This document shows, piece by piece, positions 1 to 9,388 of a stretch of 64,000 bases of DNA. The first letter of the stretch is position 1. Each line of letters begins with the position of its first letter. A model generated the notes under the pieces. That model was not told where the DNA came from, searched no databases, and worked only from the letters and a program-made list of their open reading frames with translations. Source of the DNA: Paramicrosporidium saccamoebae (Eukaryota; Rozellomycota); the NCBI GenBank assembly GCA_002794465.1, contig MTSL01000003.1:1-64000 (forward strand), read 5' to 3'. The position numbers and the translations under genes were made by a program.

Positions 1-358
1 ATGTTTCCTCAATGAGAGGAGGAAGAGGAGTAGGAGGAGTAGGAGGAGGAGGAGGTGGTGGTGGTGGTGGTGGTGGCGGCGGAAGATCATCAGTTGGCTC
101 TTCAGAGTCCGCTGGTAGTTCTGTCGCCTCAGGGATTGGTGGCGGTGGCGGTGGGGGCGGTGGTGGTGGTGGCGGAAGATCGCCAGTTGGTAGCAACTCC
201 TCCTCCGAGCTCTGCGATTCACTCACAGATAATAGTCCTGTACCCTCTTCAGTGATCGTTGATGGCTCCCCAGGGGGCTTACCTTCAGCCCCCATGGCCG
301 TCTCAAAGAGACTCACAGAGATCCACAACACGCAAATTGCAATCGCTGTCAGCTTCAT
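1..358 (-). CDS. secreted proline-rich protein, partial (runs off left edge)
   Basis: Reading the minus strand from the ATG at 358 gives a frame open to base 1. It starts with a signal peptide (MKLTAIAICVLWISVSLFET...) nearly identical to that of the neighbour at 2036-3136. An acidic Ser/Glu stretch follows, then two poly-Pro tracts of about 13-14 residues (bases about 150-173 and 45-82), each preceded by Asp-Leu. The upstream DNA also matches the neighbour's: a GCCAATCAAAA box sits 80 bp upstream here (438-448) and 78 bp upstream there. The function is unknown; I infer a secreted or surface protein. The complementary plus-strand poly-Gly frame is the shadow. The C-terminus lies outside the window. 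Confidence 0.72.
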   Translation of the reverse strand, partial: MKLTAIAICVLWISVSLFETAMGAEGKPPGEPSTITEEGTGLLSVSESQSSEEELLPTGDLPPPPPPPPPPPPPIPEATELPADSEEPTDDLPPPPPPPPPPPPPPTPPTPLPPLIEET

Positions 359-2035
359 TATTGCGTAGCCATACATCGTCCGCGCTCTCCTATGTACGTG
401 TGGAATGTGCACCAATCATCGCCTCCGTATGCCATGCGCCAATCAAAAGACTCGCGCACGCCCATGGACAAATTGGAGCCGTCGCAAGGTCTGTGGGATT
501 GGTGCAGGGAACTCGTCCATGCCGGTCGGTCGCGATCCAATGAGGCTATAGCGTGGGAGGGACTTGTTGAGCTATAAAGTGCGACGACCAATAAAAAACG
601 CACTCTTTAATTTTTGGATCGTCACAAACTGTAGTCGACTCTGCCGCCGTCACGCCGTGTCTCGCACTCTAAATGGAACATTGATCTATGTTCTACATCA
701 GATCTCTTGGGGTTTGGGACGTCACGGATCTCGTCGGGCTTACCAATGGAGAATGGATTCATATCCGTCTGCACTCTTACCGTAGCGGTATCCATGCCAT
801 GGCTTAACAGTCCAATTTTGAACCAGCGTCCTCCCATCTGAGATTTACTGCCAATGCATCTTTGGCTTGCAATCACCTCAAAATAAATGACCTGTAGACT
901 GCCACAGTCAGATCAGTGAGATCAGTGGAATTGGATTGGTAAAGGAAAAGTACTTGCAGTTGGCCATTGCAATCTCATCTTTGACCACTCCTACGGATCT
1001 TTTAATGCTGTCATTGGGGTCAAATTAAACTCACATCGGTTAGCAAATTGGTTCTAAACCATTTCACATGCCAACTCTGACATTTGCAGTCGAATAGGTT
1101 AGGGTTATCAGCGCTCCAATAGTCCCCAAAGTTGTTTGCACAATTCAGGTCACAGGTCCGCTCAGAGTTAATCATGCTTCCAGCCGTTTGTTAAAGATGG
1201 TAAATTGAATAAACTTGCAAATGGCTCTGAACCCTCCCTGCGTACTCGTCTCCAGGTAACGATGCTGCATCTTTTTTCACCACCGAGAGGTCTACATTAT
1301 TAGTGCTCTTATGTTCAATTTTCCATTTATTAGATCCGCAAATTATTCTGTGACGTAGACGTAGAGGCAGAGGATTGATTAGTTGGGTATTTGAAGATGG
1401 TGAGATGTGTATCCATACTATTTTAGGATTAGCAGTGGACAACCCCCCTTCCCGTCTGTGGTATTATCTCCACTACGCGTCAATTTTTCCTCCAATCCGT
1501 GAATCTCATCTGGAGACGCGTCCTGGCCAGTCTATATCAAATTCAAGATTACACGGCAGAGTGAGAATGCTTTAAGCGGCCAACCCTTAGAGATGGCCTT
1601 GGCATTGTACGTTTCAGTGTTTAGGTTGCCGGATCCAATACCCCTTTCAGCCATGCATAGAGATAGTACTTGAGGATGAGCACGGAACGTCTCTCAGAGT
1701 GTTTGCAAGCCAGTATTGGACATATGGTCGAGTACATTCCTGACATCCTTGGATGGTGGAATAACCAATCATGCTTGCTTCATGGCCTCTTTCTTGTTCT
1801 ACTTTATCAGAGTCCGTCTTTTTCATACTGTCTCATATTTTACCATCGTAAACACTGTTACGCAAATGGTCGCATTTATTGGTTCTATGGCTGTGGTAAA
1901 GGACTGATTGATACGGCCTTGGAATCTCCACGACATCATGTATAATTTTCTGCAACCGCTCTTGTTCAATGCCCTCTCTCGGCCGTTTTCGCTTTCCTCT
2001 GCATGTTTCTGAAACGTTCTCTTTGGCCATGTCTC
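359..2035. other. intergenic region with one copy of a dispersed repeat
   Basis: The right part, next to base 358, is the promoter of the minus-strand gene ending at 358, with a CCAAT-type box at 438-448. A segment of about 98 bp at 1382-1479 matches, inverted, 24386-24484. A minus-strand frame at 1833-2030 rich in charged residues follows the stop of the 2036 gene but has no support. Nothing else recognisable was seen. Confidence 0.6.
1382..1479 (+). repeat. dispersed ~98-bp repeat, copy 1
   Basis: This segment aligns almost without gaps, at roughly 85% identity, to the reverse complement of 24386-24484. The shared core includes GTGTATCCATACT and CTTCCCGTCTGTGGTATTAT. Similarity stops sharply at GTTGGGTATTT on one side and CTACGCG on the other, which suggests an element or a fragment of one. 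No coding potential is evident. Confidence 0.8.
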
Positions 2036-3136
2036 TTACTTTCCCGTTGGGGTTCGCTTTCCTTTTTGCGTACTCGAATTCGCTCGAGGCTTATGTTTCT
2101 CCCCTAGTTGCGTTCTCTGAGTTGAAGGTTTTCTGTACGTTCGTGTTGGATCGCTCATTTTCCAGATAATTGGATTCCTTGTACTTTTCAATCGTCGCTG
2201 TTTCTTTTGCGTACTCGAGTTCGTTCTAGGTTTATATTTTCCCTCTTGCGTTTTCTGGTGTGAATTTTTTCTGTACGCTTGTATTGAATTGTCCGTTTTC
2301 CCGATACTTGCATTCCTTGTACCTGTCGATTGCCGCCGTTTCTTTTGATTTGCCGCTCGTTCCAGTCGTGCTAGATCCTTCTTCTTCTTGTTCTCCTCCT
2401 CTAGCCGCGCTGTTTCTTTTGCTTGTTTTCTTTCAGCCCTTTCTCGGGCTTCTATCTCAGCCTTTTCCTTGGCTTCTCTATCGGCATCCTCTAGCTCCCG
2501 AAGTTTCTCCTCGGCCTTTCTTAGGACTTTGTTTGCCTTATCGAGCTGTTGATTCAATGTATCGTATTCTCCAATTGCTTCGTCATGTCTTTTACGTGCC
2601 CCCTCAAGGGCTTGTTGAGCCTCAGCTTGTGCAGTAGACGCCTCCCTATAGTCATCGCTGTCTCTATCACTCGCTAAGTCGGCTGCCACGTGACTCGCCC
2701 GTTCTAGAGCCTTTTCGCATTGAGAAATAGTACCTGTGAGCGTGCCCATAAGGCTATTTTGGGCATGGAGTGCGGCTTGAGCGGCACCTTCTTGAGTTCT
2801 GGCTGTCTCAACAGCCTCCCTGGCTTCCTCGATAGCTTTTTGGGTTTTTGTATCTTCTTGCTGTTGACGTTCGTGGTCCTCCTGCATGATGCTCGTAAGA
2901 TGCTCGCGAATAGCCTCACGAACTACGCTCGATCCACCGTCAATATGGCACTTACCATCCTTACAAAGAGACTGGCTCCAATTGATCCCAGACAACTTGT
3001 GCATTATAGCATCAATCTTTCCCTTATCATCCTTAATGTTCTCAATGTATTCTTGAAGCACGCCTGAGCCGACGGCCGTCTCAAATAGATTCAAGGAAAT
3101 CCACAATACACATATGGCAATGGAGTTCAACTTCAT
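2036..3136 (-). CDS. secreted coiled-coil protein with C-terminal basic repeats
   Basis: I place the start at 3136 (MKLNSIAICVLW), five codons inside the longest frame, because the paralogue at 358 starts at the same point and the upstream DNA aligns from there. The protein (about 366 aa) has a signal peptide, then a long region rich in Glu, Ala, Lys and Arg with heptad character (about residues 75-265), and then a Lys/Arg/Gln/Thr-rich tail. The tail is built from about two 45-aa repeats, each with YRK..(S/T)....Q and KPR(T/A)NSSTQK, encoded by tandem units of about 135 bp at about 2068-2343. The function is unknown. The shared leader and promoter with the gene at 1-358 indicate a recently duplicated secreted family. 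Confidence 0.75.
   Translation of the reverse strand: MKLNSIAICVLWISLNLFETAVGSGVLQEYIENIKDDKGKIDAIMHKLSGINWSQSLCKDGKCHIDGGSSVVREAIREHLTSIMQEDHERQQQEDTKTQKAIEEAREAVETARTQEGAAQAALHAQNSLMGTLTGTISQCEKALERASHVAADLASDRDSDDYREASTAQAEAQQALEGARKRHDEAIGEYDTLNQQLDKANKVLRKAEEKLRELEDADREAKEKAEIEARERAERKQAKETARLEEENKKKKDLARLERAANQKKRRQSTGTRNASIGKTDNSIQAYRKNSHQKTQEGKYKPRTNSSTQKKQRRLKSTRNPIIWKMSDPTRTYRKPSTQRTQLGEKHKPRANSSTQKGKRTPTGK
2068..2343 (-). repeat. coding minisatellite, two ~135-bp units
   Basis: Two consecutive units share the plus-strand blocks TTTTGCGTACTCGA, TTTTCTGTACG and TTCCTTGTAC at matching spacing. The unit length is a multiple of three, so copy-number change would add or remove 45 residues of the basic tail without breaking the frame. 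Confidence 0.75.
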
Positions 3137-3660
3137 TGTCGTGTAAACCACTCAGCGCGCTGTGGCCCCTTATGTGCAAGACGAGAACCAATGACGGCAA
3201 AGCAGGCGACATGTGCCAATCAAAAACATGTCGCACGCACATGAACGAATTGAAGACGACTCTGGGGGAGTTTGATTGGAGCCGAATAGTGTTCACACTG
3301 TCAGACTGCCATCCAATAATGCAACTCTGATTAATGTAGAGAGCGAGACTTGACAATCCCACAGACGAAGCGAAAGTAAATAATGCAAGCCGTGTTGGTC
3401 TTTTGGCTAGCAACAGAGCTGCAACAAACTATCGAGCGTCGTCTTTCACGAAATATTCCTCCCGGATCAGCACAAGATCATTGCTAAATGGCTAGTTGGC
3501 ACATATTACTACTACTAGCCAGTCGTTCTTTGGAACAAGTCTTTGCACAAATGAATACAGTACAAGTATATAATATTGTAATAAACAATCAACCAGGAGG
3601 TTGCTGAAAAATGATTGGCCGATTGGATAAACAAAACCTGCATTGTCGCGTTAGCACTCG
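3137..3660. promoter_or_regulatory. divergent promoter region
   Basis: This region lies between the secreted coiled-coil gene (minus) and the formin (plus). The first 160 bp align with the region upstream of base 358: GCCAATCAAAA at 3214-3224 and a GCACGCACATG...AATTG block at about 3232-3252. A second inverted CCAAT box (GATTGG) lies near 3614, about 45 bp before the formin start. Confidence 0.5.
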
Positions 3661-5265
3661 ATGAGAATAGCATCCTCCATACTCTTGCTAATCCAGGTAC
3701 AGCAGATATGCGGAAAGGAGGACCTCATAATGGGTGACGGTGATTTAAATACAAGGAATGCAGTATTTCCAGCCCAGCCAGGCCACATGCCTCCCTCTCC
3801 TCCCCCTCCCCCTCCCCCTCCTCCGCCTGGACGCGTGCCTACGCCAACTAGTACAGGAGCAAAGGACCGGGTCGAAGTGCCCAGACTCAAGGTGGGAGGT
3901 GTGCGGGTTCCACACAATGTCTCCCTGGAAGGCACGCTGTACACTAGGACGAAGCGGCTCTCCAAAAAGGCCATCCAGGCGTACGAAAAGTCCTTTACCG
4001 TGCTTCGCGGGGAGCTTGAAAAACAGGAAAAAATGGCTGGACCGACGACAGTCAGAGAAACGGTGATAATTGATCACAAACGGAGACAGCCGATTGAGAT
4101 TCAGATGATGAATCTATGCAAAGCCGCCTATGGCCGTCGCGAGTGCACCATCTCGGAATTAATGACCTTAATGATCTCTCGAGACGCTTCTAGTTTTGAT
4201 GGCTATTCTGTCCTCCTCCCAAAACGAGACATGGACTGTCCAAAACTGGAGGACGACAAAATCAATCCTGAAAAGCTGTCAATCCATGAGAAATTCTTCC
4301 GGGCCGAGTGTCAGAGTGAAGCTCTGTGGAAGGCGGCCGAGTACCATGACAAGAAACAAGAGCTGCTGGAGACTTTGGATAACCTGATTCTCGACAGCGC
4401 CACCTGCCACCAAACAATTGGGATTGTGGTGGGCAACAAAGGATTGGAAGCATTAGTACGAAAGGCGAGGGAGACGTTGAAGCACAGTGGAACGACATTT
4501 TATAGTCGAGACGCCGCATTGTATGACTATATCCCCCTAAAAGTGCTGCTGGAGCCAATGGCGCAACTTGCCAGTCGACGGACGAAAAAGACGTATTTAG
4601 ACTTTGTCGTGGAGCAGCTCGTGCAAGATAATCAGACAACCCAGCTGATGCTAACCATGCCTGATCAGATGGACCGATTAACCACGTCTGGTCAGTTGAC
4701 CGGATCGAGTCAGCTAAAGACGGCTAGCCAGATTGAATGCACAAATCTGGCATCACGGGTCCAAGCAGCCAAGACACAAGTTGAGCTATTTTTGACGCTC
4801 CTGGAGACGCTCCGGGAAAAGGCAGCAGAATCTGATGATCCACTAAATATCGAGCTACTAAAGTTGGTAGAGGAGGGCCAAGCCTACCAGGACACCTGGA
4901 GCCTAAACTTTCCGAAACTTTGGGCTCAGATTGACGAGTTTATGGCTCACTGGTCTACAGTGGAGACGTATTTGCTGCATCAGCCGATTCTGTGTCCGAT
5001 GAAGGAACCCGACGTTGAGATCCCCAAGACCCTCGAGGAGCGCTACAACAATGCTCGACTGCACCAAGTGCCCAGTGGCTTCCAACCTTGCAAGGGCCAG
5101 AAGACAAGTAATCGATTGCTTTACTTGACATTGGGAGTCATTGGCGAATTGGTACGTTCAGGATGGATGAAGATGATTGACGAACTCGAGGACGGAGAGA
5201 CAAGGGCTATTCCCAAAAAAGACTTGTTGTCCGATTTACTGCAAACGGTACCTCGAAGAAACTGA
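3661..5265 (+). CDS. short, divergent formin (FH1-FH2)
   Basis: The 534-aa product starts with a short Pro-rich FH1-like segment (about residues 44-62, ten consecutive prolines) followed by a region that reads as a divergent FH2 actin-nucleating domain. Around residues 138-150 'IDHKRRQPIEIQMM' matches the family's 'D.KR.QNI.I.L' block. 'HEKFF' (about 211) matches the 'AE.FF' helix, 'DYIPLKVLLEPMAQL' (about 288) the 'L..L..L' lasso/knob end, and 'KTYLDFVVEQLV' the 'KTTLLHYLVKL' helix. The tail 'KDLLSDLLQTVPRRN' weakly resembles a DAD. FH2 is predicted to nucleate and cap actin filaments. The first 18 residues look like a signal peptide, which is unexpected for a cytosolic formin, so translation may start at Met24 (3730). 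No GTPase-binding N-terminus is present. The formin call rests on pattern, not a search. Confidence 0.62.
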   Translation: MRIASSILLLIQVQQICGKEDLIMGDGDLNTRNAVFPAQPGHMPPSPPPPPPPPPPGRVPTPTSTGAKDRVEVPRLKVGGVRVPHNVSLEGTLYTRTKRLSKKAIQAYEKSFTVLRGELEKQEKMAGPTTVRETVIIDHKRRQPIEIQMMNLCKAAYGRRECTISELMTLMISRDASSFDGYSVLLPKRDMDCPKLEDDKINPEKLSIHEKFFRAECQSEALWKAAEYHDKKQELLETLDNLILDSATCHQTIGIVVGNKGLEALVRKARETLKHSGTTFYSRDAALYDYIPLKVLLEPMAQLASRRTKKTYLDFVVEQLVQDNQTTQLMLTMPDQMDRLTTSGQLTGSSQLKTASQIECTNLASRVQAAKTQVELFLTLLETLREKAAESDDPLNIELLKLVEEGQAYQDTWSLNFPKLWAQIDEFMAHWSTVETYLLHQPILCPMKEPDVEIPKTLEERYNNARLHQVPSGFQPCKGQKTSNRLLYLTLGVIGELVRSGWMKMIDELEDGETRAIPKKDLLSDLLQTVPRRN

Positions 5266-5365
5266 ATAGCTATTATGCTGTTTGTAATAGGGACCCTCCA
5301 TCCCTAGCCGTTTATAGACGTGTGGATATACTCTAGCAACTATGATAAACGTATATATTATTTGT

Positions 5366-5384
5366 AGCCACATGATTGGCTAGC
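5366..5384 (+). promoter_or_regulatory. inverted CCAAT box just upstream of DUF1764 gene
   Basis: GATTGGCTAGCC lies about 15-20 bp before the ATG at 5390. GATTGG motifs also precede the starts at 3661, 26102 (minus) and 55076, so a CCAAT-binding factor is a plausible shared activator. Confidence 0.35.
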
Positions 5385-5389
5385 CCAGC

Positions 5390-5791
5390 ATGACGACGGG
5401 AGTCACGAAAACGACCCAAAAATCCACAAAGTCTCCAAAGACTGTAAAGTCTGTGGGCGTGGACGCGAAACGAGCACTAAAGACTGCTTATAAGAAGCCC
5501 GATACAACAGAGATAGACGAGTTGTTTAGCACACGGTCCGTAGACACTGTCAAGACCACACAGCCCACAAGCGCCAAGAACACACAGCCCATAAACGCCA
5601 AAAACACGCAATCCTTAAACACTACCGGGACACCTCGCCCAAAGGATGATATAGGCGATACTCGGGGAAAGAAAAAAAAGGCCCGTCCCTTGACTGATGA
5701 CGGACTCCCCATCTTTACAGCCGAAGAGATGGGACTGAACAAGGGCGGTGATACGGCAGACTGTCCGTTTGATTGTTCCTGTTGTTTTTAA
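5390..5791 (+). CDS. DUF1764 family protein
   Basis: The 133-aa protein has a Lys/Thr-rich low-complexity N-terminal half with three short repeats of the type 'TQPxxAKN' (about residues 58-76). The conserved C-terminus carries a basic KKKK patch, 'TDDGLPIFTAEEMGL', 'GGDTADCPFDCSCCF'. That ending (DG.PI.T.EE.G followed by GG.T..CPFDC.CCF) is the hallmark of DUF1764, a eukaryotic family of unknown function. The Cys cluster could bind metal (inference). The stop codon lies inside an AATAAA hexamer (5790-5795), so coding and polyadenylation signals overlap. Confidence 0.88.
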   Translation: MTTGVTKTTQKSTKSPKTVKSVGVDAKRALKTAYKKPDTTEIDELFSTRSVDTVKTTQPTSAKNTQPINAKNTQSLNTTGTPRPKDDIGDTRGKKKKARPLTDDGLPIFTAEEMGLNKGGDTADCPFDCSCCF

Positions 5792-5795
5792 TAAA
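5790..5795 (+). terminator. AATAAA poly(A) signal overlapping stop codon
   Basis: The TAA stop at 5789-5791 overlaps the AATAAA at 5790-5795. The same arrangement is seen at PFD2 (32310-32315). Confidence 0.5.
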
Positions 5796-5814
5796 TCGTT
5801 CTAGAATATTTTGT

Positions 5815-7532
5815 TCATACTGTGAGCATTGCTAGTGATTCCTCCAGGGCGCCCCAGAGAAGGGTGGCGATTTGATGGGGATCGACCGTGGTGTCTTGGA
5901 AGATGCGATAGAGCCAATGAGGATTGTCACAGCAGAAATGCTCAGGGATGGTGGTCGAATTCAAGATAAAGTCGCGATAGGTGGCGTTGAGATGCTTAAT
6001 TCCGCCCTGCCGGGGACCGCGCTCAGGATGGCCGACCGAGGCCTCGGGATGATGGGGAACCCAAGAACGATAGATCAACTCCATGCCGGAGAGATGGCTC
6101 ATGGTGCGATAGGGTGTGTAGTTGTCAGCAGGCACGCCATAGGGATAGCCCTCAATAAGCACGGCGCCTGGAGGGAGGAACATGCAAAGGATCAGTAATG
6201 AGCCATGCATTCCAAAGGCCATGACGGCAGTGCGCAGTTTGGCAATAATCTGTTCCATGGAAAGCTCCTCCAATCTGATCCAGCAGATGGGCAGGTTAAA
6301 TGAGGCAGTCAGATGGGTAGCAAGGAGGGCCTCATTGAGGATCAGACGAGTACTGAGACGGGAAAAGATGGCAATACAGGCATCATTGGTGGGGGGCTTT
6401 TGTTTGGCAAGGAGTGCTTTGATTGTCTCGGTCTGGACAGTGCGATCCCAGGCGGGCAATCCCATACGACGAAGGGCAAAGAGTGCTGCCTCTCGGAGTT
6501 TATAACCCGTGGCAGTGTGATTGGCCAAGGGACCTTGAGGCTTTCCATAGCCATATTGATACCAGGCGAGTTGCTTAGAGTTGCCCACTACGGCATCCTG
6601 ATAGCACACATAGGCTTCCTGGGGCGATTTTGGCCAAGTGTCCCAGCCGAGATTCTCTTCAATCCGCTGGAATCGACCCAACCACTCATAGGCAACATCA
6701 TATGCCTGGCGTTGATGGTGTTCAAAGACGGTCAAAGAATGGGCAGTGCCATTGGCCGGCGGATCATAATATTCGTCAAAGGGATCGGATAGTGACGGCC
6801 ACACATCGCGCAAAGAATACAGACCCAACCAATCGTCGTGGAAGACGTGCATAATGTTGACGGGATAGAACCGTTTGGTGAGAAAGGTGCGTCCCTTGAC
6901 AAGAGTCAGATTGGTGCGTCCCCGTCCACGCGACACTATCCGCCGTTCTCCATTCTCCAGGGTCTGCACATTGAGCAGATCGGCCTTTCGTAGAAAATAG
7001 TCAGGAGCAGTCTCTTCATAATGCCAGAAAAAGACATTATGACCCCTTAGAGTGGTCAGCTCGAGCATATTGTCATTTTGAAGGGGAGGATTGGTGAGGA
7101 CGGAATGTTCGCCCCGGAGGATGAAGAAGCGGTCCGTCTTGGTGGCAAAACACAGATTGCGGAACCGACAGGTGCGGGTTTCGAGGGTATCGCCCACACA
7201 ATGGACATCCGAATCAGTGGGAAGGAGAGCTGTGATGCGTCGTGCGTTACGGATCCTATCGCGTCGATTACTTAGCGTCTCCCGCAAGGCCTCCAAATGC
7301 GCCTGTTGACTATCATAATGGTCCCGAAGCCATTTCAGCTCAATGACTGCAACTATCAGCTAAACCGTCCATGATCAGTACGTTTTTGCAGCAATTCAAC
7401 GCGACCGCGTTCGGCCCTTTGTTGTTGATTTTGTCGCTGATTGCGAGTCCACACGGTCAGCAATACAAATATTCCTATCGACAGCAGCCCAAACACGCAA
7501 AACCGCCTCCACCATCGACGTCGAGAAACCAT
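5815..7532 (-). CDS. GT61-family glycosyltransferase (POMGNT2-like), type II membrane
   Basis: Two exons: 7532-7382 and 7346-5815, joined across a 35-nt GTACTG...TTGCAG intron (7347-7381), giving 560 aa. Exon 1 encodes MVSRRRWWRRF followed by a hydrophobic stretch (about residues 11-29), a type II Golgi/ER signal anchor. The lumenal part has the DUF563/GT61 landmarks: 'HVFHDDWLGLYSL', 'IFSRLSTRLILNE' and 'AFGMHGSLLILCMFLPPGA' followed by 'LIEGYPYG'. These match the protein O-mannose beta-1,4-GlcNAc-transferase 2/EOGT family. The predicted role is sugar transfer to secreted glycoproteins; the exact acceptor cannot be told. It is divergent from the deacetylase gene, with starts 97 bp apart. Confidence 0.82.
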
Positions 7533-7629
7533 TTCCTAAATCAGTTATAGACTGTCCATTTAATTGGCCCCGTATTGGTTATTCCTTTTCCGGCCTGGTT
7601 AAAAATAATTAATTGCGCGTAACAGAGTG

Positions 7630-9161
7630 ATGAGCAGTGTGTCAAAGCGGGTGGCCTACTATTACGACGGCGAGGTGGGCAACTACAACTACGGGCCGGG
7701 CCACCCAATGAAGCCGCATAGGATTCGCATGGTGCATAGTCTGCTGGTAAACTACGGCATCTATAAGCACCTGCAGATATACGTACCCTCTCCTCCCCTC
7801 CCCTCACTGACCCATAGAAATCGCCCCGGGCGACGGCTGAGGATATGATGCAGTTCCACTCGGACGACTATGTCAGTTTCCTGCAACGAATAACCCCCGA
7901 GACGATGAACGATGCGGGAAAGCTGCTGCACCGCTTCAACGTGGGAGAGGACTGTCCCATTTTGGACGGTCTGTTTGAGTATTGTCAGATCAGCGCCGGC
8001 GGCTCCATTGCCGGTGCCATTAAGCTAAACCACGGCGCAGCGGATTGTGCCATCAACTGGGCCGGTGGTCTGCATCACGCAAAACGCGGCGAAGCCTCGG
8101 GCTTTTGTTACATCAACGACATTGTATTGGCTATTCTGGAACTGCTCAAATACCATCAACGCGTACTATACATTGACATTGATGTGCACCATGGAGATGG
8201 AGTGGAAGAGGCCTTTTACACCACTGACCGGGTCATGACCGTCTCCTTCCACAAGTACGGCGAGTTCTTCCCCGGCACCGGCGATATCCGCGACGTCGGC
8301 CATGGCATTGGCAAACATTATGCCGTCAATGTGCCCCTGCGGGACGGCATTGACGACCAATCGTACCAACGCATCTTTGAGCCTGTCATCGGCCACGTGA
8401 TGGAATGGTATCGGCCCGGTGCCATTGTTCTACAATGCGGCGCTGATTCGTTGGCAGGGGATCGGCTTGGCTGCTTTAATCTCAGTCATCGGGGCCATGC
8501 CAATTGTCTGGAATTTGTCAAAAAGTATAATGTGCCTTTGATGGTGTTGGGTGGTGGAGGTTACACTATCCGGAATGTTGCCCGTTGTTGGGCCTATGAG
8601 ACTGCCCGTGCCGTTGACACTGCCCTCGCCGAGGAGATTCCCTTCAACGACTATTTCGAGTATTATGGTCCCGATTACAGCATTGCTGTTCCTCCCAACA
8701 ACATGCCCAATCAGAACAGTCCTGAATATCTCGACAAGTTACTCTCCCGTGTCATTGACAATCTGCGTCATGTACAGTTTGCTCCCTCTGTTCAAATGCA
8801 TTCTGTCCCCGGCGACATGTTCACCGCCGAGGTCGATTCGGAAGACGTCCAAAGCGACGACGACTCTTTTGACGAATTCTTTGCCCTCGATAGTTTGCAT
8901 CGGCGACGCGCTGCCGAAGAGAGTATTCGACGTGAAAATCCCGCTGTTTGGGACGGGGATCGAGAGCAGGATTGGGCCAGGACTAGGACTGGAGCTGGGA
9001 CCGGGACTGGAGAGGATAACAGTGACAGAGAAGATAGCATGCCTGTGCCCCAGAAGGACCTGACTGCCAGATTTGAAGATCTCGGCGTGGCTCTCCAAGA
9101 AGATGAAGAAAGAGATGCCGTCGATACAGAGGACACTGAAGATGCTGATGACGAAGAGTAG
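7630..9161 (+). CDS. RPD3: class I histone deacetylase (RPD3/HDAC1 type)
   Basis: Exons 7630-7782 and 7818-9161, with a 35-nt intron GTACCC...CCATAG, give 498 aa. The splice restores the canonical '[20 protein letters not shown]'. Catalytic landmarks are intact: the '[17 protein letters not shown]' region, '[15 protein letters not shown]' with zinc ligands Asp and His, '[14 protein letters not shown]' with the third ligand Asp, and '[15 protein letters not shown]' with the catalytic Tyr. The C-terminal 110 residues are a highly acidic Asp/Glu tail, with a short Gly/Thr/Arg repeat. It removes acetyl groups from histones as the core of Rpd3/Sin3-type complexes. A possible Sds3-like partner is encoded at 58806-59449. 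Confidence 0.96.
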
Positions 9162-9234
9162 GCCCTGGTGACGGGGACTGATGACGAGAAATGAACCTCA
9201 ATTGTCCTCAATTAGTCTATAAAGTATACATAAA

Positions 9235-9366
9235 CGGATCAGTTTTTCGCATGAAGCGAATCAGTCTTTCGTATGAAGTGGATCGGTCTTTTACATAAAG
9301 CGAATCAGTCTTTCGCATGAAACGGATTAATCTTTCGCACGAAGCAAATCAGTCTTTACTCAAACC
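9235..9366 (+). repeat. 22-nt tandem repeat, about 6 units
   Basis: About six diverged head-to-tail units of the type CGAATCAGTCTTTCGCATGAAG follow the deacetylase gene and reach almost to the 3' end of NDUFA5. There are no spacers, so this is not a CRISPR-like array. Confidence 0.85.
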
Positions 9367-9388
9367 CTACTCATCTTACCCACCCTAC

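Noticed and set aside
12-368. Plus-strand poly-Gly/Ser-rich ORF
   Set aside because: It is the complement of the minus-strand proline-rich secreted gene, whose signal peptide and promoter match a paralogue at 2036-3136.
800-880. tRNA-like GGTTCAAAAT B-box on the minus strand
   Set aside because: No matching A box, acceptor stem or anticodon arm could be folded. No tRNA was found elsewhere by eye.
1375-1575. Plus-strand 66-codon ORF
   Set aside because: It lies over the dispersed repeat whose other copy has no matching open frame.
1833-2030. Minus-strand 65-codon ORF after the secreted coiled-coil gene
   Set aside because: No signal peptide, conserved motif or splice path linking it to the upstream gene could be supported.
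2260-2637. Plus-strand 125-codon ORF rich in Leu/Phe
   Set aside because: It is the antisense of the Lys/Glu-rich coiled coil; such hydrophobic frames arise automatically opposite Glu/Lys codons.
8551-9063. 170-codon plus-strand ORF inside the deacetylase gene
   Set aside because: It is an alternate frame of a fully conserved HDAC.
9235-9366. CRISPR-like array
   Set aside because: Units are contiguous with no unique spacers, and the genome is eukaryotic.
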